Assembly: GCA_027627225.1 (NCBI GenBank)
Contig: CM051028.1
Coordinates: forward strand, 19,925,701-19,989,700
Reading direction: 5' to 3'
From: Congeria kusceri
Lineage: Eukaryota; Mollusca; Bivalvia; Myida; Dreissenidae
DNA: 64,000 bases
In this document: piece by piece, positions 25,488 through 35,900 of the stretch
Numbering within the stretch: position 1 is the stretch's first letter
Layout: every line of letters starts with the position of its first letter
The notes under the pieces: model-generated
The model's input: only the letters and a program-made list of their open reading frames with translations
Told to the model about the DNA's origin: nothing
Database searches by the model: none
Position numbers and translations under genes: made by a program

Positions 25488-26543
25488 CTATTTCAAAAAA
25501 ATATAGTCTGCATCAAAAAACACATCGCTGAACAGTGCAACTTCCGGTCGTTCATCTGGTCGGTATTTCCAGGCGTCGTTCAAGATGGACCAGATCTCTG
25601 GGTTAACCTCTATGCCTTCCGGTATTTCCGGCGCGCAGCCCTTTTCGCCTACCTGCTTCTGAAGTTGTAACAAGCTGAAGTCCGGATACGGTTCCTCTTC
25701 GTATACGATCTCGAATACGATCAGCGCGAGGCTCCAGATGTCAGCGCGCATCATGTCGCTCGCTTTCAAGTGTTCGCCTCGCAGAACTTCCGGCGCGCAA
25801 TAGCGCGGCGTTCCAATCCCAGAAACGGTGGTGGCACTTCCAGTCGAAGACGTCTCAAAATGTTTCCTCACCATGCTCAATCCGAAATCGGAAATCTTCA
25901 CAACAATATCCCCATTAGATGTCATCGTCATCAGGATGTTGTGCGGCTTGAGGTCACAGTGCGCGACGTTCTTCCCATGCAGGTAAATCATTCCGAGGCA
26001 TATTTGACGGATAATCGCCAGGCGTTGATCGTCCTCCATGCCAGCCATGTTATCATTGATGTGGATGACTTTGAACAAGCATTCCTTCATGTACTCCATC
26101 ACGATACAAAGGTGTTCCGGCTCCTCGCATGCGCCGATGTACCGCACGATGTTCTGATGATCGAAACTCCGGAAGAGCTTAATTTCAGCCTTGAATAGAT
26201 CAACCTTCTTACGTGTCATTTTCCTAGTTTTCATTTCCTTCACCGCTACCGCAGTTCCCCGCCACTCCGCCAAGAAGACCATCGCGAACCCTCCCTCGCC
26301 AATCTGCTCCCGTAACGTCAGCTCCGAGTACGGAATGAGATCATCCACTTCCGGCAGTTGCTCCGTGGTTGTCGCCTCGACTCCGTGTTCGTCGTACCAA
26401 TCCCTTTCTGCCTGTTGGCGCATGACCATATTCATGTACTGCAACTTCGCCATTTGTTTCGCGTCGTCGGTTTGGAAATATGGCATCGGTCCGCTATCAA
26501 GGGGGCGACAATCGTCCAGAAAACCGTCTGAATATCCAAGAAC
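25488..26543 (-). CDS. Gene 2, kinase exon (complete kinase domain, C-terminal exon)
   Basis: Encodes the C-terminal 351 residues of gene 2. The acceptor (TTTACAG) ends at 26544 and the exon starts GTTCTTGGA in phase 0. Counting the spliced protein from the ATG at 28211, the glycine loop GEGGFAMV is near 448-455, ATP-binding Lys 468 (AVK), hinge EYM near 516, catalytic loop HCDLKPHN with Asp 563 and Asn 568, DFG Asp 585, then APE and DIWSL. The protein ends at YIFLK shortly after the C-lobe. All catalytic residues are present, so this should be an active Ser/Thr or dual-specificity kinase. The sequence looks TKL-like (HCDLKPHN, GTPRYCAPE), but I do not recognise a named orthologue. GC content is visibly higher than the flanks. 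This is the least degraded member of the cluster. Confidence 0.92.
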   Translation of the reverse strand, partial: VLGYSDGFLDDCRPLDSGPMPYFQTDDAKQMAKLQYMNMVMRQQAERDWYDEHGVEATTTEQLPEVDDLIPYSELTLREQIGEGGFAMVFLAEWRGTAVAVKEMKTRKMTRKKVDLFKAEIKLFRSFDHQNIVRYIGACEEPEHLCIVMEYMKECLFKVIHINDNMAGMEDDQRLAIIRQICLGMIYLHGKNVAHCDLKPHNILMTMTSNGDIVVKISDFGLSMVRKHFETSSTGSATTVSGIGTPRYCAPEVLRGEHLKASDMMRADIWSLALIVFEIVYEEEPYPDFSLLQLQKQVGEKGCAPEIPEGIEVNPEIWSILNDAWKYRPDERPEVALFSDVFFDADYIFLK

Positions 26544-27113
26544 CTGTAAACAAGACGTTAAAAATTGGACTCAAAAGTCAATGAAACATTATTCGCGGTG
26601 AACAAAGCATATTAAGATTGGAATAATTTATATTGTAAGTAATTTTGTTCACATACAACATGGCGTCATACCTTGAACAATTTGCGAACCACTTTTTTCC
26701 AACAGATTCATACACTTAGCCACTGCACATACACATTGTATAATTCAAGTTTAGAATACAGTGAAACTTACGGATTTGGACGTGTAATTAAATCAGGGTT
26801 TTCAATAAATTTTGGTTAACAAGGCGCAAATAATAAAGCAACATGCCTTAGCAGGGTGTTTCTGCGTTCTGGACAACTTTGGGAGCATTTGATCAGCTCA
26901 TTGAAAGTGATTTTCATAAGCAATATACCTCTTCTATGTACCAAACTGAAAACGTCAATGTGTAATGCTTAAGTTCTCGTTTCTTCACTTAAGATTAGAA
27001 TTCATGTTATTATTCAAGTAAGCCGAAGAGAAGCACTTAACTGTAAAGTAAATTATTTGTAAAACTAGCAAAGTAATCGTCTATGTATGTTTATATAAAA
27101 TGTAAATCCTTAC
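26544..27113 (-). other. Gene 2 intron between repeat and kinase exons
   Basis: 570-base GT-AG phase-0 intron, AT-rich, without repeats that I recognise. The equivalent introns are about 4.3 kb in gene 1, 1.0 kb in gene 3 and 0.7 kb in gene 4. Confidence 0.8.
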
Positions 27114-28211
27114 CCCGTTTTCATCCATATGCCTCTGTACCATGTGCCTGATCTCTTCGGTTTCTTTGGAAACCTTTCTGCTATGTGGCATGCAGCCGCG
27201 AGGCAGTCCGACCCGTTTCAGGTCCCTGTTCTCTTTGCTGTCGATGTACGTTTTTATGGTAACCGTTTTATCTTTCTTGTGGAACACCATTGTTCCAATT
27301 GGTTTCCCTACCCGACCCAGCCGACGGTTCAGCTCGTTATCTGTGTACGTCAGGACAGTGGATGACACCACCGCCGTCCCGAGGGGCAACCCGACCCGGC
27401 CAAGCTTTCGGTTGAAAGCATTGTCCCGGTATACTTTTGTCTGTGTCGTACTTGCTGTTACTGATGTAGACTGCGCTGTGTGGCTGATTTTCGGGATCAC
27501 CATGCTTCCTACCGGCATTCCGACCCTTCCGGTGCTTCGATTGAAAGCGTTGTCAACGTACGTCTTGCTTGATGAATCGTCATAACCGGAAAAGCTTCCG
27601 CGTTCGTGCTTCACGCTCGGTGGTCTCTCTTCGGTGTCATTTTTAGAAATCGGCATACTACCCATGGGCATCCCGACCCTACCAGCACTGCGGTTGAAAG
27701 AATTATCGACGTACGTCTTGGTAGAATTACTGGAAACGCTTTCGGTTTCGTATCTTGCACTTAAAGGGAAGTCCTCCTTTTTAGAAATCGGCATACTACC
27801 CACCGGCAACCCAACCCGCCCGGCACTGCGGTTGTAGGCGTTATCGACATACGTCTTCGACGACGATGCGGATGATTCGCTGATGGTTCCTGACGCAGGT
27901 CTGCTTCCGTAATGACCCCCACTTCCACCACTGCTCTTCGAACACGGCATGCTACCCTTCGGCATTCCTACCCGTCCAACGGACCTGTTGTATGCGTTGT
28001 CCACATATGCGCCCGAAAACGACGCCGACGATGGTCTACCACTCGAGTATCCGCCATCGAATAAAGCACTGCCGCCGCTGGAACCGAAACCACTACTTCC
28101 GGAACTTCCGCCACTGGACCCACTTCCTTTCGAGATCACGTGACTACCGACGGGCATCCCCACCCGACCGACACTCCGGTTATACGCGTTGTCTACATAC
28201 GACCGCGGCAT
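27114..28211 (-). CDS. Gene 2, N-terminal repeat exon (eight YVDN/GRVG repeats)
   Basis: Encodes residues 1-366 of gene 2. Start ATG 28211 (MPRSYVDNAYNR) lies 11 bases after a good acceptor (TTTTTTCAG, exon start 28222), so a 5' non-coding exon is expected upstream. Eight copies of a 25-residue repeat follow: repeat 1 is YVDNAYNRSVGRVGMPVGS, and repeat 8 is YIDSKENRDLKRVGLPRGC. The first five are the most alike. Linkers of about 15-35 residues are Ser/Gly-rich in the first half. Repeats usually end in a Ser-Lys pair (PISKK, VISKG). The exon ends at a donor (AACGGG|GTAAGG, 27114/27113) in phase 0. Splicing to 26543 (570-base intron) gives an uninterrupted 717-residue protein. I do not recognise the repeat. 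It may bind a partner or act as a substrate of the attached kinase, but that is inference. Confidence 0.9.
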
Positions 28212-28221
28212 GTTCTATCAA

Positions 28222-29302
28222 ACTGAAAAAATGAAACGTTCACCAATGCTTAAATAACCATGTACTTTGTAAATGTTCAATTTGCAACGACCATTGTAAA
28301 AGCGAACAATCACGCAATATGTTTTTCCGTTACCTTTAACATATGAAATTTCGAATACCGTCTGTACAAGCTGTTCACATCTTATTCCCATTCACAGTAT
28401 ATATAACATTTTATGAAATACGGCAACCTGTTATTTATTACACTTCAAACATAGAACAGTAGTTTTGTTATTATCCATACTGCAAACACAAACAAATATC
28501 AAATTATTAAAATGTTCTCTAAAAACTTTCAAAACAGTTATTAATGTTTTCCATTATAAATCTAGAAATCAAAAATTTTAATAGGAAAAAAGTATACTAA
28601 TACTTTTTATGTACTTCGGATGTTATATCTTAGCGTATGTCACGGTGTCACTAAGGAAGTGTGACAGATAGAGTGAGACTTAAATTGTGGTTTCATTATG
28701 CAAATCACAATTTTGCAACTAGGATTACAAAGTGTTACTCGTTTGTTACGGCCTAAACTTACATCATGCAATCAGCAATCGATTACAAGACAGAAAGATC
28801 TGAACGCTTAACACAGCTAGCCCTATTTCTATGTTACACTCAACATAATAATTATGTTGAGTATATATTATAAATTTGTTTGAAAGTATTACACTTGAAC
28901 TTCGGTTTCTTTTATGAATATACTCAACGTTTCTTGCGAACCTTAAAATTCGGAAACTCTCGACTGACCACCAAGTTCTCCAATTCATTCAAATCATTAA
29001 ATCAAGACTTGTAATAATAATAATAATTATAATAATAATAATAACTTTATTTTATGAAGAATTTACATTATGAAACACTGTTGATAATAACGATGATGAT
29101 GATGGTGGTGGTGATGATGGTGATAATTATGATGGTGATGGCGATGTTGATGATGATGTTGATGATGATATTTGATAACGATGATGATGATGATAAACTA
29201 CAAAATTATAACACTCTTGCAAAAACACAACAGACACTTCAAAATCAGTTGTTCAATCACCGCAACATCAATTAAACCATGTATCGACTCGCCAGACATT
29301 GT
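28222..29302. other. 5' flank of gene 2, with ATA and GAT microsatellites
   Basis: AT-rich. (AAT)n runs at about 29010-29045 and (GAT)n at about 29090-29200. No coding region supported. On the minus strand it should be part of the 5' non-coding intron of gene 2. Confidence 0.6.
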
Positions 29303-29520
29303 TTATTTGTTTGGGGTTTTCGCCGTTTTTAAGTGTACTTACTTATGCCTGTAACTGACAACTGCCTTACTTGAATCAGAGGTAGGGAGAGTATGGCCGT
29401 ATACATAATTTCATGACCAATCCCCACACAAGTTTAGTTATGTGGCCGGGCTGGGGAGTGAACTCACGAACTCCGGATTGACATTCCAGCGCTCTACCAA
29501 CTGACTTTCCGGGCTCGGCC
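29303..29520 (-). mobile_element. tRNA-derived SINE, same family as 2006-2290
   Basis: Read on the minus strand: a tRNA-like head (GCCCGGAAAGTCAGTTGGTA; B-box GAGTTCACTCCCCAGCCCGG), then 'ggggattggtcatgaaatta', 'cctacctctgattcaagtaa', and the 'cagttacaggcataagtaag' tail. Same order as the copy at 2006. Confidence 0.75.
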
Positions 29521-30119
29521 ACCAGACATTCAAATCATAGATGCACTTTAAGATCAACTCGGCATATTTTCATAGCGTTAATGGACGATTTCAGCAATCA
29601 CCCTTCCTCATTTCAACCATAAAGAGCTCAAATCAAATTGCGGTGGGGTAAGGGATACGGCGTCGGCTTGTGGTCGGGAGATCGATCCCTACTCGGAGAG
29701 CGTTTGAATGATCTTTCCTAAAATACACCAGGTTCTGGAAATACCCAGGAAACTGACTCGACAGTGTCACAATAAGCCGCTGTGTTATGACACAAGCTAA
29801 AATAAATAGGTTTAAACTAAACTAATCGTAAACTCACCATGACATGATGAAACCTTCATTTCTTCAAATCACAAAAACTGTGACCCATACGTGTTGTTGT
29901 TGTTGTTGTTGTTGAGACCTAATTAACGTGCTATCTCATGTTGTACAAACATCCCGAAGATTCCATACGACAAGTCCTTTGTAGTTTACAAATAATTTTA
30001 ATGTCATACAGAATTATACGTTTCAATCATTCGCCATTTAAAATTGTCAAATTACTACAATTTCAGCGATCGTATAGTGGTTATAAGGCGTATAAAAATA
30101 TGTTTGTTGCAGGTTACAT
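29521..30119. other. Intergenic with (GTT)n
   Basis: (GTT)7 at about 29892-29913. Bases 29640-29815 resemble a tRNA-headed dispersed repeat (GTGGTCGGGAGATCGATCCC). No gene recognised. Confidence 0.35.
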
Positions 30120-30415
30120 GCCCAAAAAATTAGGGTAGGTAGGTCGGGATTTATTTTCTAATATTTTTTTTATCTGGTAAATGGTCAACTTGAAGATTCT
30201 AAAACTGAATAAATATTCAAAACATATCAGTAAAATCCCTAAACATTGTTTATAAGTGGATATTTTCAAAACAAAACACTTATTTATCCATCAACGCATT
30301 TAATTATTGAAACAGGTAAATGAAACAGACATTTATCTTACAAACCCAATAAACTGTGCTCGGCTCGGGGCATTTTTTTAGGATAGGTCGGGTAACCTGA
30401 ATCAAACATATTTTT
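30120..30415. repeat. Possible dispersed repeat with TAGGTCGGG blocks
   Basis: 'aaaaaattagggtaggtagg' near 30123 and 'ttttaggataggtcgggtaa' near 30376 are directly repeated about 255 bases apart, around AT-rich sequence. Element limits are not clear. Confidence 0.35.
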
Positions 30416-30479
30416 TTACGCCTAAATTAACAAATAGTTCTTATTTTCCAGTTTTTATTAAATATAAAACATAAGAAAT

Positions 30480-30905
30480 TATTCACAAACAATTCACTTA
30501 TAACTATTTTAAAATCCGACAAAAAGTCTCCGTCCGCACTTCCCTGACGGCGCTAACTTAGCAACGTGCGATTCTCGATAGAACTGGCGCGCCGGGACGT
30601 ATTTCACCCGGTATTTATATGTTTAATCCACTAGTGCTTAGTAATGCTTACGTGACCATCGCGGCGCAAAATGTGCTCTTATGTCGACACCTTGATGATT
30701 TAACTATCCTTTAGGGTTGACTGCATTAAGAATTGAAAATAAACAGCCAATTGCAAAAAAACGCTATTTCGGAGTTCATAGTAAAGTGAATCTTATGCCG
30801 AAAGCCCTACGAAAAAGTGTTACAACACCCAATGAGAACCATTTCGAATTTGCCAGGCATTTCCGCATGCAGTCTAAGTGGCGCCACAATGTGCGCAGTC
30901 ATCAG
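30480..30905 (-). promoter_or_regulatory. Promoter-like block A upstream of gene 2
   Basis: On the minus strand: GCGATGGTCACGTAAGC, then a TATA-like ATATAAATA (near 30615), then CGGGTGAAATACGTCCCGGC and a CTGACGGCGCTA-like block in inverse. The same ordered blocks occur at 35495-35900. It lies about 2.4 kb upstream of the gene 2 start on the same strand, so it could be that gene's promoter. This is inferred from sequence order only; the two blocks could also be an old dispersed repeat. Confidence 0.35.
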
Positions 30906-33291
30906 TGATTACGACGGTGCTTTCTTTCATTAAAGTGTATATTTACGATCTTATAACAGATATAGTGGCATAAACACAATTAAAAAATAAAATTAATTAA
31001 CATAAAGATCTATATAAAAACGGAATAAAAGTTAAGAACAAACATTGCTTTTAAACGCACAACAAGCTAGCTTTTAATCACCGAATAGTTTTCGCTTGTA
31101 CAAGCGGAAACTCAAATACATGTATATACGTTGACTAGACAGTTGGTTTCAATCGTGATACATCGACCACCTCCGGAATGCTCCGTAAGATAGATTTTTA
31201 GAACCGCCTGTGTACCCAGAGTGAGTTGGTTTAGGTTACACAACACTAATAAACAATACAAAAGTCGACACTAGTACTTGTAGATGTAATGGATATTGAA
31301 GCGTTTGCTTCGTCATGTTTATGTTTTTCTGCTTGCTTTCAAGTTTTATTGTCGCTTTCATCTGTTTATTTTGAAAAGAAAAATTGATCTCGAAGATCGT
31401 ACATACACACTTCAATAACACACACACTCTGACGCGTGTAAACCAAAAGTGTTTTTCAAAGACAGCACATGCATGTTCCTCAATGAAAGCGTGTTATTAA
31501 CATTCCTCCAAATTAACGACATGTTGGGTACAATTTTATGTATTTCTTGGACTTTTGTAATTTTCATGGAGATCAAATACCAGTTACACGATGGCAGATT
31601 TTTCTTCTATAATACACACGCCTCTTGTTGTTATGCTGTGTGTTTTAGTGCAGTTAATGTCATAAAAGTAAGTTTTTTTGTTTTTTTGCATAAATTTATC
31701 TACAAAATAACTGTACAACGACAATATTGGTTAATAATAGTGATTTCTTGACTAAATAGTATGATATGGAAATAATACGCATTTTATCTTTGTTTCTGAT
31801 AATAAAACACATACATATTAAGGATTATTTCACAGTTTATTGTGTGTGCGTGTCGCACAGGGAGTGTATACGTTTTCCAGGAAATGAACAACGCTGTATG
31901 AAACATACACGTGCTGTCTTTGAGAAACACTTTTCGGTACACGCGTCAGTCCCCAGTGTTGACTGACAAACACAAAACCCTCTCACTACCGCATACCGGT
32001 CAATTCTGATTTCTATACAAGCAGCACTGAATGAAATTCAATAAGTCTGTTCCAAGCGAGCAATTTACACCGTATAACGCTACATCCAACTGCTAGGTCA
32101 TTAAGCATGGTGGTAGAATGGTGATATCACAGTTCATGGCTTATCAGCCAACGTTAACCCCTTTATCGAGACACAATAAGAAATATCTTGAAATCATATT
32201 CGGCCTCTGTGGTAAGTCTGCAAATGAGTACGGTAAATTTACTTTCCATTATTAAAAACTTATAAATGTGTATCACGGATGATTTCTGCTTACAATTCAC
32301 TTATCCGTCGCATGTCTGACTAGATCCGATCGGCACACAATACCAAATCACATACTTAATCATAATAGATTCTATACTCCTCCTAATATATTATTACGTT
32401 ACTTTGTTTTATGGATTTAAAAAAAATGCATGTGCTCGTCAGTTTCTCAGGATTTTCTAATAAATTAAAAATATATGCAACGAAAAGTCAACACTGAAAA
32501 TATGCTTGAACGGTAATCGGAACACGGCAATCTACTTTTATGTTATGTAGTTCATTTCTATCGGAAGCACATGCATCAATGGCGAGATAATTATTATCGT
32601 CACCTGTCAGGAATGTGTCATTGATAGCCCTCAACGCTTGACCTGACAATGACCTAGAAAGCAGAGGATAAATTTGTTCAAGAGCATCGGGTCAGTTTGC
32701 CCTAGCCGTTCATGTACGTGGCGGAAGTATAGCCGTCCATGTACGTGGCGGGAGTATTGTTTTAGACACATTGCCCTATTTATATAGACGGGGTCCGCAC
32801 TTAAAAGTAGTAAATGTATTCACATCAGGCATCGTTTCCAAACGTCCAATCTATTGCTATATTAACCGAGAACCATACAAAACTCAGAATAATAACTGGG
32901 TTTTAACAAACTGTACTATATGGTCACTTACTACAGTCACAGAAAATGTGCTGTGTACTTGTTTACTTGGTTTACTGGCTTAGGCATTTGTTGGACATTA
33001 CGTCTGATGACATACAGGGTGATTATATTAGGAAAGAAAACGACCTCGGATGAGTTTGGGATCAAGGAAGAAATTATATACACATTAATAACTAAAATCG
33101 AAAATAACATCGAGTCTACAACTTTAGAACGTTTTGCAAACTTTCGGTTAACTCAAGTCCATATTATCAATATAGTGTTGATTGTGGCATAAATGTATAT
33201 TAAGTAATGACAACATGTAGAAAATAATACGAATTTCGCTTATATGTCAATGCTCTGCAAAATCAACGCCGCACACACTGAACAGTGCTGG
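30906..33291. other. Intergenic, no gene recognised
   Basis: Several short hydrophobic or AT-rich open frames have no conserved domain. A 27-base direct duplication (TAGCCGTTCATGTACGTGGC...) lies at about 32703-32757. Confidence 0.4.
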
Positions 33292-33888
33292 CTACGGTGT
33301 TCTGTTAGGGCCACTCGTTGTTTAGCACTTTCGACCTTCGATTACAAGAGTGAGAACGCGAGAACACGATACGAAGTAGCGAAATTAAGATGCGAAATTG
33401 CTAGATTACGATGCGAAATCGCGAAATCAATATCGGACTCTCGCTTTGTAATCTCGCGCCCTCGCATCGTGTTTTCGCGTTTTCGATGCGAGGTTGCGAA
33501 ATTAATATCGCGATCTCGCATCGTGTTTTTGCTTAAGCATAGGTCGAAATTGCGAAACAACGATAGGCATATCGTACTCTCGCTTTCCGGTTGCATAAGT
33601 GCAGACAAGTAATTTCGGCGGATGCGATATCGCGATATTAATTTCGCAATCTCGCATCGTGTTTTCGCATTCTCGACCTTTGGATTTACAAGGGCGAAAA
33701 CGCGAAAACACGATGCGAGGGCGCGAGATTAAGATGCGAGATCGCGAAATGAATATAGCGATCTCGCATCGTAATATCGCTATTTCGCATCGTGATTTCG
33801 CTACTTCGTATCGTCTTCTCGAGTTCTCGCGCTTGTTAATTATAGGTCTAAAGTGCGAAACAACGAATGGCCTAACGGAACACCGTAG
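33292..33888. mobile_element. Long palindromic MITE with CTGG target duplication
   Basis: The first 150 or so bases (CTACGGTGTTCTGTTAGG...) are inverted at the right end (...CCTAACGGAACACCGTAG). Exact CTGG lies on both sides (33288-33291 and 33889-33892). The interior contains further inverted copies built from GCGAAA, GATGCGA and CTCGCATCGTGTTTTCGC, so the element folds on itself at several scales. Open frames in it are palindrome by-products. No transposase. Confidence 0.8.
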
Positions 33889-35490
33889 CTGGCAAAAATA
33901 TGCTATTTACAAACATTTCAGTTTATACACACCACAGGCCTACATTTTAATGGTAAATCTACCTGCATAATCCATATAATAAACATACTCTTAAACACTA
34001 CAGTACGTAATTACGAAATGTAAACATATGTATATAGACTATATGCAGGAAAATTTTAGATTATTTACTTCAGACAAATAAATTACAAATAATAGATTCA
34101 CCTACCAGAGGGAAGAATATGAAAACCAGGTTTCGTCTGTCGCAGCACGTATAATACGCTTTGGTTTTCTGAAAATCTATTTTTAGCCCGAAAGGAATAT
34201 TACTCATTTTGGTTTCGTTTTCTCGATTTCCTTTCTATAAATGCTCGTTTTCAGAAAATACAAGTTGTTTTGTGTTCTGTTTACGACGGTTAATGTGGTT
34301 TACCGGCGTATAACGGATTTGTAATATTAATGTTTCAATAAACTAATTTAGCCGTTATAATAGAAAACAACCTAAGTAATGATACCGAAACGAAAGAAAT
34401 CAAAGCGTTGAACGGCCTAGAGCTGTTCGCTATTGAATTGCATAACACAACTCAGTCTTTTCAAATGTTAATAGCAACACCAATTTAATTGAACAATTTC
34501 AAAACAAATTGTTGAGATTGTGTCTAAACGAAAACATGCCTGCAGTTTTGAATATTATAAATAAATAATACAATTTAATGATTTTTATAACGCCCCAAAC
34601 CAGTATATTTCAATATAATTTCATCAATTTCACAAAATGTAGAAATATGAAGTACAATTGGCATGCAATGCCATCGATCCAAAAGTTTGATACTAGCCAA
34701 TATATTATTGATACATGTATAAATCTGAGTATATTATGCGTTCTGTTTAATATATGGCAAAATATTGTAAGTAGCGGTGGTGGCACGGGGACATGCCACC
34801 CTCTTCCCCCCCCCCCCACCCACCCAATTTGTTTTCTTGCTAGAATTTCGATGATATCTCATTAACGATATATTTTTGCTTATTGAAATATATAGTCGTG
34901 GTAAAATATGTACCCCTATCTATTGTTGTGCGACTTAACAAATTTCAATAATACAAAGTCGCATATACAACTTTCTGCTGATTAGCTACGTGATAAGGTT
35001 CTTCAATTAAATATCCCGAAGAATGCCAGAGAAAAGGTTTTATACACCAGACAGTCAGATTTCATTGATATAGATCTATTTGAAAGTCAATAATGAAAGA
35101 GATATTTTAAGTTTTAGTATGTATCTAAAAATAATGATAAATAATATTTTCCTGTGATCGAATTAAGAAATAATGTTCGATTTATAGTTGTTTATCGGCA
35201 TATAAACAACGATTTTGAGTTCTGATGCATAGGAATTACACCACGAGGGCGTTAGCTCGAGTTGTTAAATAGCCACGCATAAGAACGACAAAAAGTTATT
35301 TATTTGTCAATAAACAACGATAATGCGAAAATTATTTCGATTCTTACATGAACGAAACTTCTTTTTGCGTTGTTTATGGGTAGTTTAATAACGATACGTA
35401 TGTTCTTTGTTTATACAAAAAATAGGGATTATCATGTTAGAATAATGATTAAACTACAACTCCGTTCATTGAAACGAAAATAACACTTAA
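33889..35490. other. Intergenic, AT-rich
   Basis: A C run near 34805 and AT-rich sequence; no gene recognised. Confidence 0.4.
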
Positions 35491-35494
35491 AAGA

Positions 35495-35900
35495 AAATAA
35501 GAAACCACCAATTAGAAAAATAAGATATCCGTGAACTATAATCCGAAAATGTAAGTGTTCGCATTCCCATGACGCTACATTGGGAGACACACGTTCGTGC
35601 GGTTATGACGCGCCAGGACTTATTTTCCCCCGATATATATAATGAATCTGCAGTTAAGCTTACGTGACTATCGCGGTATAGTAGATCCCTGCCAGATGTC
35701 AACGCCATTGCATCAACATCTGTCCGCGATAGTCAATTTTGATATTGAAATATGTATAATTATCGATTAATTAAGTAAAATATGCATGGTCGGCTGTGTT
35801 AGTGATTATAAACATGTAGGCAAACGTCATATCAAACAGTTCATAGAGAAGTGAATTATAATTATGGCGAATTTCCTAACGGCACCACGTGTATTTATAA
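35495..35900 (-). promoter_or_regulatory. Promoter-like block B, paralogous to 30480-30905
   Basis: On the minus strand: GCGATAGTCACGTAAGC, a TATATATA box (near 35635), CGGGGGAAAATAAGTCCTGG and CGCGTCATAA, in the same order and spacing as block A. A further shared phrase lies near 35840 (TTCATAGAGAAGTGAAT against TTCATAGTAAAGTGAAT near 30775). No coding exon is recognisable directly downstream on the minus strand. Confidence 0.3.

Noticed and set aside
25770..26601. Plus-strand open frames opposite the gene 2 kinase exon
   Set aside because: Antisense shadows of a GC-rich coding exon; no recognisable protein.
27129..28234. Plus-strand open frames opposite the gene 2 repeat exon
   Set aside because: Shadow frames produced by the repetitive codons of the minus-strand exon.
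33244..33970. Several overlapping open frames on both strands with R/E/I-rich repeats
   Set aside because: They are by-products of a palindromic MITE; both strands read alike and no domain is present.
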